Both the position numbers and the translations under genes were made by a program. Of a stretch of 5,151 nt of DNA, positions 1 to 5,151 are shown piece after piece. The stretch is from assembly GCA_013140935.1 (NCBI GenBank), contig JABFSD010000288.1, positions 1 through 5,151 of the forward strand, in the 5' to 3' direction. The notes beneath the pieces were generated by a model. The model was given only the letters and a program-made list of their open reading frames with translations. It was not told the origin of the DNA and did no database searches. Origin of the DNA: Acidobacteriota bacterium. Its GTDB lineage: Bacteria > Acidobacteriota > Blastocatellia > RBC074. Position 1 is the stretch's first letter; every line of letters begins with the position of its first letter.

Positions 1-148
1 CACAACTGCGCCGACTGATGGCGCAGTTTCTCCCCTTGCCGCCCACCGAAAGTGGGTAGCCGAGGGGCTAACTTATTGCGCAGCTTTGAGTTCAAGGTTT
101 TTACCTACTTGTGTAGAAACTAATGCTCGGCAGATTGCGCTACCGTTG
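1..148. other. Non-coding left flank with clustered inverted repeats
   Basis: I see no supportable gene here. The stretch holds adjacent short dyads: a 9-bp stem (4-12 with 20-28), CCCAC/GTGGG (42-46 with 52-56, loop CGAAA) and TAGCC/GGCTA (57-61 with 66-70, loop GAGG). CCCC at 32-35 can also pair with GGGG at 64-67, enclosing the second hairpin as an alternative fold to the third. A plus-strand frame from base 3 stops at TAG 57-59 and could be the tail of a gene starting outside the window, but about 18 residues are too few to judge. A minus-strand frame is open from a TTG near 97-99 to the left edge, without a Shine-Dalgarno. The stretch lies downstream of the minus-strand MaoC-like gene. 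Confidence 0.5.
4..28 (+). terminator. Candidate hairpin terminator at left edge
   Basis: AACTGCGCC (4-12) pairs perfectly with GGCGCAGTT (20-28) around the 7-nt loop GACTGAT. On the plus strand the stem runs into TTTCTCC, a weak U-rich tail, so it could end a plus-strand transcript entering from the left. On the minus strand it could end the MaoC-like transcript, but the bases after the stem are mostly outside the window. The stem is certain from the sequence; the terminator role is inferred. Confidence 0.45.
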
Positions 149-910
149 CTACCGAGGTTCGTTCAATCGAATGATCGCGGTGTGTTTGATCTGAACGAGC
201 GGACGTTCGTGTTCACCGAAGGCCGCGAGATCGGCGGCGAGGTATTCGTGGCCTTTCTTTTCATACAACTCGATGACGCGGCCTCGCAGGGAAATCGCTT
301 CGCCTTCAACAGGCAGCGCGTAATGCTGAATCTCGCTGGCCGTATGAATCCACATGCCGAGCGCAATGTTGCTCATAAACATTTCGTTGGCGCGCGCCAG
401 CCAGTAAGCCGGATGCGGCGCGCGTTGATAGAGCGCGGCATCGTCGTTCATATCGGCAAGAAAGGCGGCGCGTTCTACCTGCCAATTCAAGGTGAAAGCC
501 CATGAGCCGAGCGGTTCGCCGACTTGAAACGAAGCAATTGTCGGAGGCCGCAAGCACGTTTCAGCCAATTCGTAATCCGTTGATGAAAGCTCTGGCAACT
601 CTTCAGACAATGAAGCCGCGCCCTGCGCACAAACCGTTTGCGCGGCGTTGCGCAATTGCAAATTCATCGTGTCGTCGGCTTCGGCGATCATTCGTTCACC
701 ATCATAAACCGGATGCAGGAAGCGCACGCTGGCTGCGCCGTGAGCGAGCCAATCCAAGCCCCACGCTTCGACGGCGGGACGCATGAGATAACCATAAACG
801 GCTACGCCGGGCACGAGCGCGCCCGCGAAACCGTGCTGCCGCGCGCCTGCGTCATTGTGAATTGCATTGGCGTGATCGGCGCCGTAATTGTGCGCGATGA
901 TTTCGATCAT
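149..910 (-). CDS. MaoC-like double-hotdog protein (putative acyl-CoA dehydratase/thioesterase fold)
   Basis: This 253-aa protein appears to contain two hotdog halves. Residues 1-105 carry the MaoC-like signature NAIHND (15-20), followed by GFAGALVPGVAVYGYL (27-42) and SVRFLHPVYDGE (61-72), the usual helix-plus-strand pattern of hydratase-type hotdogs. Residues about 125-250 look like a second hotdog, with GMWIHTASEIQHYALPVEGE (185-204) and a conserved-looking strand KHTAIIRL (242-249). Proteins of this fold act on acyl-CoA or acyl thioesters in the cytosol. The classical (R)-hydratase motif is D-x-N-P-x-H. Here His18 and Asn15 are kept, but the Asp position is His13, with an Asp one residue earlier, so hydratase activity is uncertain. 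I see no signal peptide or membrane segment. The ATG at 908-910 has no Shine-Dalgarno; a T6 run and the palindrome lie directly upstream. The gene is co-directional with the PLP-enzyme gene, 122 bp downstream of it. Fold assignment is fairly confident; the substrate is unknown. Confidence 0.8.
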   Translation of the reverse strand: MIEIIAHNYGADHANAIHNDAGARQHGFAGALVPGVAVYGYLMRPAVEAWGLDWLAHGAASVRFLHPVYDGERMIAEADDTMNLQLRNAAQTVCAQGAASLSEELPELSSTDYELAETCLRPPTIASFQVGEPLGSWAFTLNWQVERAAFLADMNDDAALYQRAPHPAYWLARANEMFMSNIALGMWIHTASEIQHYALPVEGEAISLRGRVIELYEKKGHEYLAADLAAFGEHERPLVQIKHTAIIRLNEPR

Positions 911-1019
911 AAGAAAAAATCAGCCACAAATTTTCACGAATCTTCACGAATTATTTTTTGGGTTTTGAGGTGAATGCTTTCCTCAAAAAACTTCGTGTTA
1001 ATTCGTGAAAATTCGTGGC
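911..1019 (-). terminator. Possible intrinsic terminator or attenuator before MaoC-like gene
   Basis: Read on the minus strand, the long palindrome ends in GTGGC, then TGA, then a run of six T (plus-strand AAAAAA at 914-919), and the MaoC-like ATG follows after CTT. A long stem followed closely by a T run is the layout of a rho-independent terminator of the upstream PLP-enzyme transcript. The outer stem has four mismatches and is AT-rich apart from its base, so strength is doubtful. Because it abuts the next start codon, it could instead modulate read-through into the MaoC-like gene. Confidence 0.4.
923..1019. repeat. 97-bp interrupted palindrome with 10-bp-phased TTCGTG units
   Basis: The left arm 923-950 is the reverse complement of the right arm 992-1019 at 24 of 28 positions. 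The spacer holds a second perfect stem, TTTTGAGG (963-970) with CCTCAAAA (981-988), around a 10-nt loop. The right arm is three tandem 10-mers: CTTCGTGTTA, ATTCGTGAAA and ATTCGTGGCG (991-1020). The left arm shows the same spacing in reverse (CAGCCACAAA, TTTTCACGAA, TCTTCACGAA). The element is AT-rich against GC-rich neighbours and fills most of the gap between the PLP-enzyme stop and the MaoC-like start. It resembles dispersed intergenic palindromes of the REP type. I recall TTCGTG/ATTCGTGG strings in intergenic DNA of several environmental phyla, but could not test copy number. Confidence 0.85.
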
Positions 1020-1032
1020 GAAAAAACTGGTT

Positions 1033-2046
1033 TTATTGGGGCGCATAGAAAAGCGCCAATTGTCCGCCGGTATGCCAAAACAGCACGGTGTCATCGGCTG
1101 TCAATTCGCCGTCGCCGATCATGGCAATCAAACCCGCCATCGCTTTCGCTGTATAAACCGGATCGAGCAGGATGCCTTCGGTGCGTGCGACGAGTGCGAG
1201 TGCATTCGTTGATTCATCCGTAGGAATGCCATAGCCCGCACCGACGAATTCATCGCGAACGATGACGCGATTGTCGAATGTGGTTTCGAGCAACGCCCCA
1301 ATGTCGGTGATGATATCGGCGACGTGCGCAGCGATAGAAGCCGACGGATCGTCAGGACTCATACCGACGACTTGCGCTGACAAACCGTAAAGCTGACAGC
1401 CCGCTACGATGCCCGCTTGCGTGCCGCCCGAAGAACTGGCGTGAACGATGTGCGTGATTTGAATATTTGCCGCATCGAGTTGAGCTTTGGTTTCACCGAT
1501 AGCACGTACGAAACCGAGTGCGCCGAGCGGAATCGAAGCGCCCAGCGGCACGAGCGCGACGCGACGCCCTTCGCGCATGTAACGCGCAGCGAGTTCCGCA
1601 CTGAACGTATTGCGTTCGTCACGGTTGGCGACGCGGTGAATCTTTGCGCCGAACAATTCATCGGCGACGAGGTTGGCGGGTTTCAATCCATCGTAGCGCA
1701 CGTTCGGCGGATTCATCACCAACTCGCACGGCAAGCCGAGTCGTGCGCACAGCGCAGCCGTGACGCGCGCGTGGTTCGATTTTTCGCCGCCCATCGAGAT
1801 GACGACGTCTGCGCCGTCAGCCTGTGCTTGCGCCAAGACGTATTCGAGCTTACGCACTTTATTGCCGCCCAAGCCCGCGCCCGTGTAATCGTCGCGCTTG
1901 ATAAACAGTCGTGGCGCACGCTTGCCTAACGCGGCACGCAGACGCGGCAGTTCTTCGATGGGCGTGGGGTAATGGCCGGCGTTGAGGCGCGGAAAGAATT
2001 CGAGTCGTGAGTTTATGAATGAATGCATGGGAGAACGTTGCGGCAT
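1033..2046 (-). CDS. PLP-dependent D-cysteine desulfhydrase / ACC deaminase family protein
   Basis: This 337-aa protein matches the fold-type II PLP family that includes D-cysteine desulfhydrase (D-cysteine to pyruvate, H2S and NH3) and ACC deaminase, both about 330-340 aa. Visible signatures: TPIEELPRL (28-36); FIKRDDYTG (48-56); GGNKVRKLE (60-68), whose Lys63 should form the Schiff base with PLP; EKSNHARVTAA (88-98) with the conserved Ser90; the phosphate-binding SSSGGTQAG (204-212); GYGIPTDES (271-279); DPVYTAKAMAGL (295-306); and HTGG (325-328). From memory, true ACC deaminases have Glu after the Tyr of DPVY and Leu in the HTGG-equivalent motif. Here these are Thr299 and Thr326, favouring D-cysteine desulfhydrase-type chemistry (dcyD-like). 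The usual Gln before SNH is Lys89. The start at 2046 lies 22 nt after the kinase stop; Met7 is an alternative without a better ribosome site. The protein is probably cytosolic and co-transcribed with the kinase. Family is confident; exact substrate is not. Confidence 0.88.
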   Translation of the reverse strand: MPQRSPMHSFINSRLEFFPRLNAGHYPTPIEELPRLRAALGKRAPRLFIKRDDYTGAGLGGNKVRKLEYVLAQAQADGADVVISMGGEKSNHARVTAALCARLGLPCELVMNPPNVRYDGLKPANLVADELFGAKIHRVANRDERNTFSAELAARYMREGRRVALVPLGASIPLGALGFVRAIGETKAQLDAANIQITHIVHASSSGGTQAGIVAGCQLYGLSAQVVGMSPDDPSASIAAHVADIITDIGALLETTFDNRVIVRDEFVGAGYGIPTDESTNALALVARTEGILLDPVYTAKAMAGLIAMIGDGELTADDTVLFWHTGGQLALFYAPQ

Positions 2047-2071
2047 AAGCCTGGATACGTGCCCAGGCTTA
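2046..2071 (-). promoter_or_regulatory. Stop-to-start hairpin between kinase and PLP-enzyme genes
   Basis: On the minus strand TAAGCCTGG pairs perfectly with CCAGGCTTA across the 8-nt loop GCACGTAT. The 5' arm begins with the TAA stop of the kinase gene and the 3' arm ends with the A of the next ATG. The only Shine-Dalgarno-like bases, AGG, lie inside the 3' arm and would be hidden in the folded RNA. No T run follows, so an intrinsic terminator is unlikely. A ribosome terminating at the TAA would open the stem, which suggests translational coupling. The pairing is seen directly; the function is inferred. Confidence 0.6.
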
Positions 2072-4546
2072 CGCGATCAGAGCCTGAAAGCGCGCATCAT
2101 CGCGCAACGCATCAAGGTCGAAATCTACGCGCGCGCGCGCCAGGGTGAAGGCGCGGCGTCCGGCGATGGCGCGTTCGAGATGTTCGAGCGCGCGGTCGGC
2201 TTCGCCCATCAGGGCACAGGCGCAAGCGACGTAATAGCGCGTGAAGGGATCGTCTTGTCCGGCAGCGAGTCGTGCGTCAAAGGCCGTCATTAACTGGTCG
2301 AATGTGAGCCGCGCGCTGATGGCATCGCCTTTGCGCACGTAAGCACTGACGAGTTTGGCGTAAACGTCCAGTTCCGTGCGCTCTTTCATGGCGTGATCGT
2401 GACGCGCCATGAAAGCGAGTTCGCGTTCCAACTCAATGATGGTTTCGTCATAACGGCCCTGTGCGAGGAAGGCGTGACCGAGCCGCAGGTAAGCGCCGAT
2501 GATTTGCATGCCTTCGTGATTGAGCGCGGCGTTTTCCTGCGACACGACGGCTTCGCGCGCGAGCTGTTCGGCCCGGGCGTAATCGCCGGTATACATCAAG
2601 ACATGCGCCAGCGCCGACGCGACCCAGGCGGCTTCGCTGGGATTGCGCAAGGCAATCTCGAACTCGGTGGCGGCTTCGGCGAATTTCCCTTTGCCGATGA
2701 AATAGGCGCGTGCGAGGGCGGCGTGCGCCAAAGCATCGTCGGGCGCAAAAGCCAGCGCGCGCCGCAATGCGCCGATGGCTTCGTTGACGCGGTCGAGCGC
2801 GATAAAGGTCATGCCGATCACGCTGTAACTGTCAGGATAATTCGGACGCAACTCGATGGCTTTCTGGGCGAACTGAAGCGACTCTTCGAGAATGGCTACG
2901 TCGTTGAAAAACTGGCCGCGCAATGAGAGCGCATACGCCTTGCCGGTGTAAGCCTGCGCGTAATGCGGGTCGAGCGTGATGGCGCTTTCAAACAGGTATA
3001 AGGCGGCTTCGACACTTTTGGACGCACCCTGAAAGACGAGCGCCATGCCTTTGATATAAGCCTCATAAGCCTCAATCACTTCGGTTTCGCGTTCCGCGAT
3101 GTCGTCGCGTTCGCCCGCCGCCAGACCTAAATCGAGGTCGCGCGAAAGCTCGTAAACAATCTTGTCCTGCAAAGCGAAGATGTCATTCATCTGCCCGTCA
3201 ATCTTGACGGTCTTGATGATCTCGCCTGACTCGACTTCGACAAAGCGCGCCGTGATGCGCAACATTTCGCCGAAGCGTTGATAGCCGCCCACGACCATCC
3301 AGCGCGCGCCAACTTCGCGGCCTACGCGCGTGGCGAACTTCTCGTCGAAATCGGTTTGCTGATCGGCATTCCAGCGCCGCAACACGTCGTAAATCAATTC
3401 GCGTCCGATGATGGCGACGCCCTGAATGTTTTTGAGATCGGCGGTCACGGTTTCAGCAATGCCCACGCCGATCCATTCGTCAGAGGCGTTGCCCGTGATG
3501 TTGTGAAAGCGCAACACGGCGACGCTTTTGCCTGCGCGCGCGCGCAAGGAACTGGAATTGGTGATTAGTGCAGCATTCGCCGCTTGCGTGGCGAACGGAT
3601 CATTTGCCGAACTGACCGAACGATAGGTGTCTGCCGACAACGCCATCGAAACGTCGCGTTGCATCGCGTCCAAATCAAAGATGACTTCGCGCAAATGCGG
3701 CTGCCGCAAGGCGCGGTCTTTGGCGAGCATACGATGCACGAGGTCTTCGAGCGCAGGACTGACCGCGCGATTGTGCGCGCTCACAGGCGCGGGCGTAGCG
3801 TGCAAGATCGCATCCACTACGGCCAACGCGGAACTGCCTTGAAAGGGCAACTGCTGGGCAAGGAATTCATAAAAGACGACGCCGAGGCTGAAAATATCGC
3901 TGCGATGATCTACGTCTTCGCCGCGCGCCTGTTCAGGCGACATATAGGCGAACGTACCCAACACTGTGCCCGGTTGGGTGAGAAAAAGATTCGTATGGTA
4001 AAGGCTTGCGGTTTCACTGCTCGTATCTTCTTCGTCGCGGGCTTGCGCGAGCGGATTGAATTTGGCTACGCCGAAATCGAGGATTTTAGCGCGACGCGGT
4101 CCACCAATGTCGGCGATGTCGGTGATGAGAATGTTCGACGGCTTGAGATCACGATGGACGATGCCACGTTCGTGCGCTTCGGCGAGGCCGTTGGCGATTT
4201 GCGTGAAGACATCCAGCAAATCGTTCATCGCCAACTGCCCGCGCAACGACTTGAGCGTTTCGCCCGGCACATATTCCATCGCAATGAAACTGAAGCGCCC
4301 GCCCGCGCGTTCGATTTCGTCAATTTCGTAAATGGTGGCGACGTTGGGATGGTTGATGGCGCTCGCGGCCTGGGCTTCGCGCAAGAAGCGCAAGCGCGCA
4401 GTGTCGCTGTCGGTATCGTTCGCGGTCAACAGCTTGAGCGCAACCAAGCGGTTGAGGCGCGTGTCTTCGGCTTTATACACCGTGCCCATCGCGCCCGCGC
4501 CTATTTTTTCGAGAATCCGGTAGTGGGAAATGGTTTCGCCGATCAT
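2069..4546 (-). CDS. Soluble Ser/Thr protein kinase with TolB-like domain and TPR repeats
   Basis: This 825-aa protein has three parts. Residues 9-292 form a bacterial Hanks-type (PknB-like) kinase with all key residues: glycine loop GAGAMGTVYKA (16-26), VALK with Lys38, alpha-C Glu57, HRDLKPSN (131-138) with catalytic Asp133, DFG at 157-159, SPEQARGE (203-210) in place of APE, and DHRSDIFSLG with Asp217. Residues about 339-472 (KSVAVLRFHNITGNASDEWIG onward) resemble the TolB-like/FlgO-like N-terminal domain often linked to TPRs. Residues about 490-800 carry roughly eight TPR-like helical pairs, for example 570-603, 604-636 and 681-712, ending in an FTRYYVACACALMGEADRAL-type repeat and DLDALRDDARFQALI. 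No hydrophobic span of membrane length is seen, so it is probably cytoplasmic, unlike classical PknB with its extracellular sensor. It likely phosphorylates unknown partners recruited by the TPRs. The activation loop is long, with an acidic, Ser/Thr-rich stretch (171-181). The PLP-enzyme gene follows after 22 nt. Domain calls are confident; signal and targets are unknown. Confidence 0.93.
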   Translation of the reverse strand: MIGETISHYRILEKIGAGAMGTVYKAEDTRLNRLVALKLLTANDTDSDTARLRFLREAQAASAINHPNVATIYEIDEIERAGGRFSFIAMEYVPGETLKSLRGQLAMNDLLDVFTQIANGLAEAHERGIVHRDLKPSNILITDIADIGGPRRAKILDFGVAKFNPLAQARDEEDTSSETASLYHTNLFLTQPGTVLGTFAYMSPEQARGEDVDHRSDIFSLGVVFYEFLAQQLPFQGSSALAVVDAILHATPAPVSAHNRAVSPALEDLVHRMLAKDRALRQPHLREVIFDLDAMQRDVSMALSADTYRSVSSANDPFATQAANAALITNSSSLRARAGKSVAVLRFHNITGNASDEWIGVGIAETVTADLKNIQGVAIIGRELIYDVLRRWNADQQTDFDEKFATRVGREVGARWMVVGGYQRFGEMLRITARFVEVESGEIIKTVKIDGQMNDIFALQDKIVYELSRDLDLGLAAGERDDIAERETEVIEAYEAYIKGMALVFQGASKSVEAALYLFESAITLDPHYAQAYTGKAYALSLRGQFFNDVAILEESLQFAQKAIELRPNYPDSYSVIGMTFIALDRVNEAIGALRRALAFAPDDALAHAALARAYFIGKGKFAEAATEFEIALRNPSEAAWVASALAHVLMYTGDYARAEQLAREAVVSQENAALNHEGMQIIGAYLRLGHAFLAQGRYDETIIELERELAFMARHDHAMKERTELDVYAKLVSAYVRKGDAISARLTFDQLMTAFDARLAAGQDDPFTRYYVACACALMGEADRALEHLERAIAGRRAFTLARARVDFDLDALRDDARFQALIA

Positions 4547-4561
4547 GGTGTTCGTTCGCTT

Positions 4562-4566
4562 CTCCT
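4562..4566 (-). promoter_or_regulatory. Shine-Dalgarno of the kinase gene, unusually distant
   Basis: The minus strand reads AGGAG (extended AGGAGAAG, 4559-4566), with 15 nt between AGGAG and the ATG at 4546. This is longer than the usual 5-9 nt. No in-frame ATG, GTG or TTG lies between them, and the kinase N-terminus (HYRILEKIGAG at residues 8-18) fits a start at 4546. The start is therefore kept and the long spacing may mean modest translation. Confidence 0.5.
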
Positions 4567-4626
4567 GTGTCGTAAGTCAGTGCGCGGCATTGTGCGTTAC
4601 AGCTTGGAGTTTTTCCAATTACTCGC

Positions 4627-4632
4627 ATTGTA
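4627..4632 (-). promoter_or_regulatory. Candidate -10 element for the kinase gene
   Basis: The minus strand reads TACAAT, five of six matches to TATAAT, about 80 nt upstream of the kinase start. No convincing -35 hexamer is found 16-18 nt further upstream. A 5-5-5 dyad, TTGGA/TCCAA (4604-4608 with 4614-4618), lies just downstream near the expected transcription start and could be an operator. Weak evidence only. Confidence 0.25.
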
Positions 4633-4656
4633 GCGAAACATTGATTTGGTTATGCT
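4628..4656 (+). promoter_or_regulatory. Candidate promoter of the toxin-antitoxin operon
   Basis: TTGTAG (4628-4633) and TATGCT (4651-4656) are spaced by 17 nt, a fair -35/-10 arrangement with only partial consensus match. The predicted transcript would start near 4663, giving a leader of about 34 nt before the ATG. A dyad TTCGC-N9-GCGAA (4660-4664 with 4674-4678) overlaps this start region and is a possible autoregulatory operator. GCGAA is common in this DNA, so the dyad could be chance. The -35 overlaps the candidate -10 of the divergent kinase gene. Confidence 0.3.
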
Positions 4657-4681
4657 GCCTTCGCAATTAACCGGCGAACAG

Positions 4682-4688
4682 AAAGGAG
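4682..4688 (+). promoter_or_regulatory. Strong Shine-Dalgarno fixing the antitoxin start
   Basis: AAAGGAG lies 8 nt before the ATG at 4697. It decides for this start over an in-frame TTG at 4646, which would add 17 unremarkable residues and overlap the predicted promoter. Confidence 0.85.
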
Positions 4689-4696
4689 ATTTTGCC

Positions 4697-4972
4697 ATGA
4701 CGACTGCTGAAATTACTTACGAACAAGTATTGGAAAACGCACTCAAGCTGACGCCTTTTGATCGGGAACGTTTGTTGGATTACTTAGCGGCTCAACAGCC
4801 TATCCGCCCACGTAAGTCGTTAGCCGAAATAGCCGCCGAACAAGGCAAAGGCCCGATTGATTTCGATGATTTGTTACGACGGGGAGAATTCTTCCCCGCC
4901 GACGAAAGCGTGGATGATTTAATCGCCTTTGTTTACGACTCGCGCGCCGACCGACCGCCGCAAAAACGCTGA
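4697..4972 (+). CDS. Antitoxin-like protein of a PIN-domain toxin-antitoxin pair
   Basis: This is a 91-aa acidic protein. Residues 7-32 (TYEQVLENALKLTPFDRERL onward) look like two short helices of the LTPxERxRLL kind found in small antitoxins. After a basic linker (RPRK, 37-40) comes SLAEIAAEQGKGPIDFDDLL (41-60), and then FFPADESVDDLIAFVY (65-80), an acidic and aromatic C-terminal segment of the kind that wraps around and blocks PIN ribonucleases. I see no clear ribbon-helix-helix, AbrB or Phd motif, so DNA binding is uncertain. The start at 4697 is set by AAAGGAG. Its TGA stop overlaps the toxin ATG by one base (TGATG), so the two are translated together. The assignment as antitoxin rests on size, order, C-terminal character and the downstream PIN gene. 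It would neutralise the toxin in the cytosol. Confidence 0.75.
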   Translation: MTTAEITYEQVLENALKLTPFDRERLLDYLAAQQPIRPRKSLAEIAAEQGKGPIDFDDLLRRGEFFPADESVDDLIAFVYDSRADRPPQKR

Positions 4973-5151
4973 TGCAGTTCGTAATCGTTGACACCGACGT
5001 TGTTTCCTATTCGTTCAAGCGCGACAGCCGCAGTGCGCTTTATGAACCGCACCTGCGTGGCAAACACCTTTGCCTTTCGTTTATGACCATTGCCGAACTC
5101 GACCGCTGGACAATTACGCATAACTGGGGCGCACGTAAGCAACAGGAACTG
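4972..5151 (+). CDS. PIN-domain (VapC-like) toxin, 5' part only
   Basis: Only the first 60 codons are in the window and the gene continues past the right edge. The start reads MQFVIVDTDVVSYSFKRDSR, with the VDTD strand typical of PIN nucleases, and then LCLSFMTIAELDRW (33-46), which holds the second conserved acidic residue. Asp7 and Glu42 are the expected first two metal-binding residues of the active site; the remaining acidic residues would lie outside the window. PIN toxins of the VapC type cleave RNA, often tRNA or rRNA, when not bound by the antitoxin. No Shine-Dalgarno precedes the ATG, and the TGATG overlap with the antitoxin gene implies coupled translation. The NWGARK segment (51-56) matches the NWG pattern I recall from this VapC group. 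Complete PIN toxins are about 130-150 aa. Confidence 0.87.
   Translation, partial: MQFVIVDTDVVSYSFKRDSRSALYEPHLRGKHLCLSFMTIAELDRWTITHNWGARKQQEL

Noticed and set aside
82..120. tRNA-like T-loop (GTTCAAGG)
   Set aside because: No acceptor stem, anticodon arm or D arm can be assembled around it.
86..505. Plus-strand open frame starting at TTG
   Set aside because: Mostly antisense to the MaoC-like gene, with no Shine-Dalgarno and no domain resemblance.
923..1019. CRISPR array
   Set aside because: The repeated units are 10 bp, inverted between arms and without unique spacers.
1417..1929. Plus-strand open frame of 170 codons
   Set aside because: Antisense to the conserved core of the PLP enzyme and without recognisable motifs or a ribosome site.
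2128..2140. Alternating CG tract (another at 3534-3545) as possible Z-DNA or repeat
   Set aside because: Both tracts lie inside the kinase coding sequence and are explained by Ala/Arg codons in GC-rich DNA.
3584..4633. Long plus-strand open frame of 349 codons
   Set aside because: It is fully antisense to the kinase domain, whose motifs are unmistakable; its translation is arginine- and phenylalanine-rich without domains, as expected from a shadow of GC-rich coding DNA.
4646..4696. Earlier TTG start adding 17 residues to the antitoxin
   Set aside because: The ATG at 4697 has an excellent AAAGGAG at ideal spacing, and the upstream codons overlap the likely promoter.

Overview
The window most resembles a chromosomal piece of a moderately GC-rich environmental bacterium, probably an Acidobacteriota member (Blastocatellia-like). 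The main pointer is a large soluble Ser/Thr kinase fused to a TolB-like domain and a TPR array, with an activation segment of the form TVLGTFAYMSPEQARGE followed by DHRSDIFSLGV, a style I associate with that phylum. This is recognition from memory and no database search was run; confidence in the phylum is moderate.

Layout from left to right. Positions 1-148 hold no gene I can support; they contain several short inverted repeats, including a perfect 9-bp hairpin at the edge. Three genes follow on the minus strand, so transcription runs right to left: an 825-aa Ser/Thr kinase (2069-4546), then a D-cysteine desulfhydrase/ACC deaminase-family PLP enzyme (1033-2046), then a double-hotdog MaoC-like protein (149-910). 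The kinase and the PLP enzyme are only 22 nt apart and look like one transcription unit. A 9-bp hairpin joins the kinase stop codon to the first base of the next start codon, which suggests translational coupling. The PLP enzyme and the MaoC-like gene are separated by 122 bp, filled mostly by a 97-bp AT-rich palindrome built from 10-bp-phased TTCGTG units.

Right of the kinase, a 150-bp divergent region (4547-4696) leads on the plus strand to a toxin-antitoxin pair. A 91-aa antitoxin-like protein (4697-4972) has a strong Shine-Dalgarno. A PIN-domain (VapC-like) toxin starts in a TGATG overlap at 4972 and runs off the window at 5151.

Functionally, the kinase is a likely cytoplasmic signalling protein and the PLP enzyme probably degrades D-cysteine or a similar small amino acid to pyruvate, ammonia and sulfide. 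Any regulatory link between them rests only on gene adjacency. The toxin-antitoxin pair is an independent module. I did not find a clearly new multi-gene system; the most unusual signals are the two intergenic structures, the stop-to-start hairpin and the phased palindrome.
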